Shown: positions 15,126-18,187 of the stretch, piece by piece
How the letters are laid out: every line of letters begins with the position of its first letter
How positions within the stretch are numbered: position 1 is the first letter of the stretch
DNA from: Candidatus Krumholzibacteriia bacterium
GTDB lineage: Bacteria > Krumholzibacteriota > Krumholzibacteriia > LZORAL124-64-63
Length of the DNA stretch: 18,187 nucleotides
Direction of reading: 5' to 3'
Assembly: GCA_016744275.1 (NCBI GenBank)
Contig: JADGEP010000024.1
Span: 1 to 18,187 of the forward strand
Translations under genes and position numbers: made by a program
Notes under the pieces: model-generated
The model's input: the letters and a program-made list of their open reading frames with translations, nothing else
The model's database searches: none
What the model was told of the DNA's origin: nothing

Positions 15126-15170
15126 GATTTGATCACTTAAAATTTGATCATTTAAGATTTGATCACTTCA
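15126..15170 (-). repeat. Three tandem 15-bp direct repeats before the CDGSH gene
   Basis: On the plus strand GATTTGATCACTTAA (15126-15140), AATTTGATCATTTAA (15141-15155) and GATTTGATCACTTCA (15156-15170) run head to tail with no gap. All three share ATTTGATCA, and each contains the palindrome TGATCA. The array is AT-rich in a GC-rich region. It overlaps the stop codon of the propeller gene (15163-15165) and ends 18 bases before the CDGSH start. It could be a regulator-binding array or a replication-slippage product. Confidence 0.85.
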
Positions 15171-16860
15171 CCAGCGACATGCGCCCCGTCAGTTTTTCCT
15201 GTGGTGTCTCCAGGCTGTACAGATACACGCCCGCCGCCACATTCTGGCCACGATCATTTTGCCCATTCCAGACCGTGGACTGACGGCCTGCCTCATGGTT
15301 CGAACCGGACAACAACGTGCGCACCAGCCGACCCGCCACGTCGTGGATCTTCAAGGTCACAGGCGCCGCACGAGGCATTTCCCAGGCGATGGTGGTGGCA
15401 GGGTTGAACGGATTGCGCGCAGCACCCAAGAGCACCAACCGGCTGGCCATCGGTGTTTCAGCCACGTCAGAGACAGCGTCATCGGACCAGGCCTGGGCGA
15501 AGATTTCATGCTGACCACCAATCGATGTGTCCAGATCTCCCGACCACACGATCAGCTTGTAATCGTGGAAGCTGTTGGCCGCAACGGCAGGTTTGCCCGC
15601 GCCTGCCACCGGCTCCAAAGAGGGATCCATATTGCTGATCTGTTGAACGATCGCATCGACGGGATTGGCATTGTCGTCGAAGCGCCGGGACCAGATTTCA
15701 AAATCATGGACCGCCAAGCCGTCATCCAGGTCACCCTGCCAAGCGATAAAAAGGTGCTCGCTGATCGGGTCGATGGTAATCGAGCCATGGCAAGCCTCGC
15801 GAAACTGTCCGGATGGCACGCCAACCGCATCGGAGAGAAGAACATTGGGGCCCACCGGAGTCGTGCCGTCAAAACGCCGGCCATAGACCCCACGGCCCAC
15901 ACCCGCGGCGGGCTCGCCATCCCAGATCACCACGTATTCGCTGCTGCTTTCGGCATAGACCAGGTCCGGATTGTTGGCGGTGAAGGCGTCGGTGTAGGAC
16001 AACCCCATATAGCTGATCAAGACAGACGAGCCGACAGCGGTGTTCAGATCCATGGTCTGCACAAAAACTTCCGGGGTGTGGGCGCCGTCGTCGAAAAGGT
16101 CGCTTTCCCAGGCCACGGCGTATTCTCCGCCGCTGCCGCCAGCAGCAATGGCCGGCTCGTAAGCGTCAAAAACTTCCACTCCACTGACGCCACTGCTGAT
16201 CAGAAAATCATTGGTCCCCACTTCGCTGCCCGTCGCACCAGCAATCCGTTGGCCATAAATTTCCATGTGGCCATCGGTAAAGGTGCCGGCGTCGTCATCG
16301 CCAGCCCACACGACCACCATTTCGCCGGCGCCGGGCAACCAGGTCACATCCGGGTCCACGGCATCAAAAGTGGTGTCCGTATCGTTGTTGCCCATGTCGC
16401 TCAAACGGCGCACCGGCCCCACCAGCTGCCCCTGGCCACTGACAGTCTGGCACATGATCTCGAAGGCCCCGTCCTGCAAGCCATCACTGGACCAGACCAC
16501 CAGATGGTTGCCCGAATTGGTGTCAAAAGCGACGACCGGTTCACGGGCATCAGCCAAAGCACCCTGATCGGGACTGATAAAAAAGGAATCGCCGACACCC
16601 TCGCCCGAGGCCCCGCTCAAGAGCCGGCCCCGGATGCGAAAAACGCCGTCGACCTCGTCGCTGGACCACACGGCCAGGTAACGCTGCAGAAGCGGATCAA
16701 AGGCCACCGCGGGACTGACCGCATCGGTGGCCGGGGTGTTGGGCAATCCGGTGAAACTGAGCTGGCGGTCGTCCAGGCCAATGTTTGCCGCTGCAGCGAC
16801 ACCGGCGGCCAGGATGATCAGCAACCCGAAGACAAATGTGAATTTTTGCGGTGCGCGCAT
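15163..16860 (-). CDS. Secreted seven-repeat protein (probable beta-propeller) with FlgD/Por-like C-terminal domain
   Basis: ATG 16860 (MRAPQKFTF) has GGGGAG upstream and gives 565 residues; a longer in-frame start lacks this support. The signal peptide covers about 1-25 (VAAAA-NI). Seven repeats follow, each centred on a hydrophobic-hydrophobic-x-W-(S/A/E/D/Q)-(S/G)-D motif and a later E-I/V-(Y/F/W)-x-Q/R strand. The Trp residues are at 65, 123, 185, 251, 313, 374 and 439, spaced 58-66 residues apart, consistent with a seven-bladed propeller. The C-terminus (about 482-565) is the NPFNPATTIAWEMP ... DVAGRLVRTL ... VAAGVYLYSLET domain, related to FlgD Ig-like or type IX sorting domains of FCB-type bacteria. 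It is probably surface-exposed or secreted. It lies 23 bases after the DUF6916 gene, so it is probably co-transcribed. Its ligand is unknown. Confidence 0.85.
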   Translation of the reverse strand: MRAPQKFTFVFGLLIILAAGVAAAANIGLDDRQLSFTGLPNTPATDAVSPAVAFDPLLQRYLAVWSSDEVDGVFRIRGRLLSGASGEGVGDSFFISPDQGALADAREPVVAFDTNSGNHLVVWSSDGLQDGAFEIMCQTVSGQGQLVGPVRRLSDMGNNDTDTTFDAVDPDVTWLPGAGEMVVVWAGDDDAGTFTDGHMEIYGQRIAGATGSEVGTNDFLISSGVSGVEVFDAYEPAIAAGGSGGEYAVAWESDLFDDGAHTPEVFVQTMDLNTAVGSSVLISYMGLSYTDAFTANNPDLVYAESSSEYVVIWDGEPAAGVGRGVYGRRFDGTTPVGPNVLLSDAVGVPSGQFREACHGSITIDPISEHLFIAWQGDLDDGLAVHDFEIWSRRFDDNANPVDAIVQQISNMDPSLEPVAGAGKPAVAANSFHDYKLIVWSGDLDTSIGGQHEIFAQAWSDDAVSDVAETPMASRLVLLGAARNPFNPATTIAWEMPRAAPVTLKIHDVAGRLVRTLLSGSNHEAGRQSTVWNGQNDRGQNVAAGVYLYSLETPQEKLTGRMSLVK

Positions 16861-16883
16861 GGCATCTCCCCATATGTTGGCGC

Positions 16884-17294
16884 TCAAATAATGCGAGTGA
16901 TGGCAGCCTCCAGCTGCTGCTGCTGATCGGGCCTGCCCACCGGCGAGAAGAACAACGTCCCCCAACGCATCTCGCCAGTTTCCAGGTGGTAATTGCCGGC
17001 GCAAAGTTGGGCGCCGCCATGAGGCTCCAAGAGAAGCGAGATCTGCTCGGTCGACTTGGCGCCCCAGCGCCCACGCCGCATTTGTGCAGCGACATCAACC
17101 ACCGAGGCCTCGCAGCGGGAACCGTCTTCGCCGAGCAGCGCGACCTGCATGCCTTGCAATTGGGTCATGGAATCGGCGCTCAACTGGTCAACGGCCACCC
17201 GGCGCCGGCGCAGAACAGTTTTTGCTGCCGTTCCCAAACTGCCGACCGCCGACAAGGCAGCCACAGCGCCCACAAAGGCGCGTCTGGTCATCAT
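16884..17294 (-). CDS. DUF6916-like protein with Tat-type signal
   Basis: This 136-residue protein has a twin-arginine start (MMTRRAFVGA), a hydrophobic stretch (about 9-25) and a basic RRRR patch after it. The following domain (about 35-136: VDQLSADSMTQLQGMQVALLG, VVDVAAQMRRGRWGAKSTEQISLLLEP, GNYHLETGEMRWGTLFFSPVG) matches the DUF6916 pattern seen beside tail-collar (MdpB-like) genes. GAAGGAG lies 7 bases before the first of two adjacent ATGs; 17291 is the alternative start. It sits 22 bases downstream of the collar gene. The Tat signal implies export of a folded protein, which is unusual for a phage structural part. The family function is not established. Confidence 0.7.
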   Translation of the reverse strand: MMTRRAFVGAVAALSAVGSLGTAAKTVLRRRRVAVDQLSADSMTQLQGMQVALLGEDGSRCEASVVDVAAQMRRGRWGAKSTEQISLLLEPHGGAQLCAGNYHLETGEMRWGTLFFSPVGRPDQQQQLEAAITRII

Positions 17295-17316
17295 GATTGC
17301 ACTCCTTCGTCAGTCA

Positions 17317-17847
17317 TCAGGACCGGGATGGGAAAATGCCCGTCAAGGCGATCACAAAACGCAACACCAGGAATGGCGGCATGTTCGAAAAACTGAGGCC
17401 GCTGCCCGTATTGTCTGTTTGCACCGAACCCGGGGCCATGGTGCCACCGGCCACGCCGGCGTAGGCCTGCATGGGCTCTTCCGCCCGGGCCGGATAAGCG
17501 CCAGCAGGATCGCTGCGGTCGCCTTCGGTCACGGCGGTGGCCACGGTTCCGGTGTGGTTGTGAGGCGCCAGATTATTGACATTCAAGGTCGTATTCTCGT
17601 TGCCCGACCGGGTGCCCAATTGCCGCGAGGAAAGGCCCGCCCCCGTGCCCGTATGCATGGGCACGCGCGAACGCAGATCAGGCAGGGCAAAAGTCGTGCG
17701 GCCGTCGCCGCCGTAGGTGGTCCCCAACAACGAAAACAGGGCGGTGTTCTGGGAAATGGGCAGAAGCTGGCCATCACAATCGGCCCAATTTCGAGGTGCG
17801 AAAGTGAAACCGACGATTTTGATTTCACCGATAAACGGGTCTGACAT
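17317..17847 (-). CDS. Phage tail collar domain protein, microcystin-dependent protein (MdpB)-like
   Basis: This 176-residue protein begins with the characteristic collar domain (about 5-62): MSDPFIGEIKIVGFTFAPRN, WADCDGQLLPISQNTALFSL, LGTTYGGDGRTTFALPDLRS. GLSSRQLGTRSGNENTTL and a PHNHT motif follow, and the C-terminus is NMPPFLVLRFVIALTGIFPS, the usual ending of this family. Such proteins derive from phage tail fibres but are widespread as chromosomal tail fiber protein genes outside prophages. No signal peptide is seen. GGAGG lies about 8 bases upstream of the ATG. It heads a probable operon with the DUF6916 gene and the propeller protein; no other phage gene is in the window. Confidence 0.93.
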   Translation of the reverse strand: MSDPFIGEIKIVGFTFAPRNWADCDGQLLPISQNTALFSLLGTTYGGDGRTTFALPDLRSRVPMHTGTGAGLSSRQLGTRSGNENTTLNVNNLAPHNHTGTVATAVTEGDRSDPAGAYPARAEEPMQAYAGVAGGTMAPGSVQTDNTGSGLSFSNMPPFLVLRFVIALTGIFPSRS

Positions 17848-17878
17848 GATTTGTCCTCCATGGAAGTGTCCGTTTCGC

Positions 17879-17910
17879 GGACAACGCCGGAATCAGGACC
17901 GGCATTGTCC
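17879..17910 (-). repeat. 12-bp inverted repeat in the leader of the tail-collar operon
   Basis: GGACAACGCCGG (17879-17890) and CCGGCATTGTCC (17899-17910) pair at eleven of twelve positions; the remaining pair becomes G-U in the minus-strand RNA. A smaller 6-bp hairpin (TGTCCG 17867-17872, CGGACA 17878-17883) overlaps one arm, so the two structures exclude each other. The large repeat begins just downstream of the extended -10 candidate. It may be an operator, a leader hairpin, or a weak terminator for the acetyltransferase gene (no T-tract follows). Confidence 0.55.
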
Positions 17911-17912
17911 AC

Positions 17913-17921
17913 ATCATATCA
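17913..17921 (-). promoter_or_regulatory. Candidate extended -10 promoter of the tail-collar operon
   Basis: The minus strand reads TGATATGAT, a TGn extension plus TATGAT (five of six matches to TATAAT), within an AT-rich stretch. No good -35 is visible at 17 bases, as is usual for extended -10 promoters. The predicted start near 17906 is inside the first arm of the adjacent inverted repeat. Confidence 0.4.
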
Positions 17922-17943
17922 GAAAATATCCGGTTTTTGGGGA

Positions 17944-18187
17944 TTAAAGCGGTGAGCACTCCAGCAAGTCGTAAACTTCGCCCTCTTCGACCAGGCAAAA
18001 CCCGAGCCGATCGTACAGGCGGCGGGCCGGATTGGTGCGTTCCACATGAATGCTGACAGGCAATTCCAAGCGGCGGCCTTCAGCCAGAATCTCGGCCAGC
18101 AAGTGGCCGCCGCACCCCTGGCCGCGTTCTGCCGTCAATAGGGCCAGATCCACGATGCGGATTTCCGTCGGTCGGCGGTCCACATAG
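17944..18187 (-). CDS. GNAT-family N-acetyltransferase, C-terminal part (cut by window edge)
   Basis: The frame stays open to the right edge, so the N-terminus lies outside the window. About 80 residues are visible. They include the beta-4 strand EIRIVDLALL, the acetyl-CoA-binding motif A RGQGCGGHLLAEIL (R/Q-x-x-G-x-G/A), the beta-5 strand LPVSIHVER and motif B NPARRLYDRLGFCLVEEG. This is the normal C-terminal half of a GNAT enzyme, which transfers an acetyl group from acetyl-CoA to an amine. The substrate cannot be told. The strand order and the N.A..LY..LGF motif resemble small general GNATs. It lies 96 bases upstream of the tail-collar gene, with a promoter candidate between. Confidence 0.88.
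   Translation of the reverse strand, partial: YVDRRPTEIRIVDLALLTAERGQGCGGHLLAEILAEGRRLELPVSIHVERTNPARRLYDRLGFCLVEEGEVYDLLECSPL

Noticed and set aside
15126..15170. CRISPR array
   Set aside because: The three 15-bp units are contiguous with no spacers, and no cas gene is present.
15259..16926. 555-codon plus-strand open frame opposite the propeller gene
   Set aside because: It mirrors the seven-repeat gene, has His/Gly/Arg-rich shadow composition and no ribosome-binding site. The minus frame has a signal peptide and a known C-terminal domain.
15163..17847. Prophage or tailocin remnant
   Set aside because: Only a collar-type gene is present. There are no sheath, baseplate, holin, lysin or integrase genes, and the neighbours carry bacterial export signals.

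Overview
The window looks like a chromosomal segment of a GC-rich, Gram-negative-type (diderm) bacterium. Evidence for an outer membrane is an Omp85-family barrel, two small beta-barrel proteins with signal peptides and a lipoprotein. One secreted protein ends in an NPFNP-type, FlgD/Por-like C-terminal domain, which is typical of the FCB-related phyla (for example Krumholzibacteriota or Eisenbacteria-like lineages). The pairing of an ECF43-like sigma factor with a Ser/Thr kinase is common in such environmental phyla and in Myxococcota and Planctomycetes. This placement is tentative. No rRNA, tRNA, CRISPR array, transposase or integrase was seen.

Layout. (1) 188-997 (+) is an orphan lipoprotein closed by a strong terminator. 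It converges on an acyl-CoA dehydrogenase-like gene (1101-2270, -) that lacks the usual catalytic Glu. (2) 2444-7940 (+) is a signalling operon: an ECF sigma factor, a 1533-residue soluble kinase/degenerate cyclase/AAA ATPase/TPR fusion that overlaps it by 4 bases, and a small DUF4242 protein. (3) 13604-7952 (-) is a five-gene operon in which every junction overlaps: short Omp85 protein, DUF4390 periplasmic protein, NtrY-like histidine kinase, NtrC-family response regulator, outer-membrane barrel. A second barrel gene (14264-13659) lies just upstream on the same strand. Its leader has a perfect 11-bp inverted repeat covering the ribosome-binding site, plus overlapping sigma-70-like and sigma-54-like promoter candidates. 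(4) 15107-14478 (-) is a double-CDGSH iron-sulfur protein with its own terminator. It is preceded by three tandem 15-bp repeats. (5) 17847-15163 (-) is a phage-tail-collar (MdpB-like) gene, a Tat-signal DUF6916 gene and a secreted protein with seven ~62-residue repeats (probable seven-bladed propeller). (6) A truncated GNAT acetyltransferase runs off the right edge.

How the parts may work together (inference). The five-gene operon reads as an envelope-surveillance module. Outer-membrane and periplasmic components sit next to a membrane kinase and a sigma-54 activator, and a barrel is co-expressed as a product or target. The sigma-54-like element in front of the neighbouring barrel gene gives the encoded activator a plausible nearby target. 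The second regulatory unit, sigma factor plus kinase fusion, fits the known scheme in which a Ser/Thr kinase controls an ECF43 sigma factor by phosphorylation. Here the kinase also carries a cyclase-like domain that has lost its metal-binding aspartates, so that domain probably senses or scaffolds rather than makes a cyclic nucleotide.
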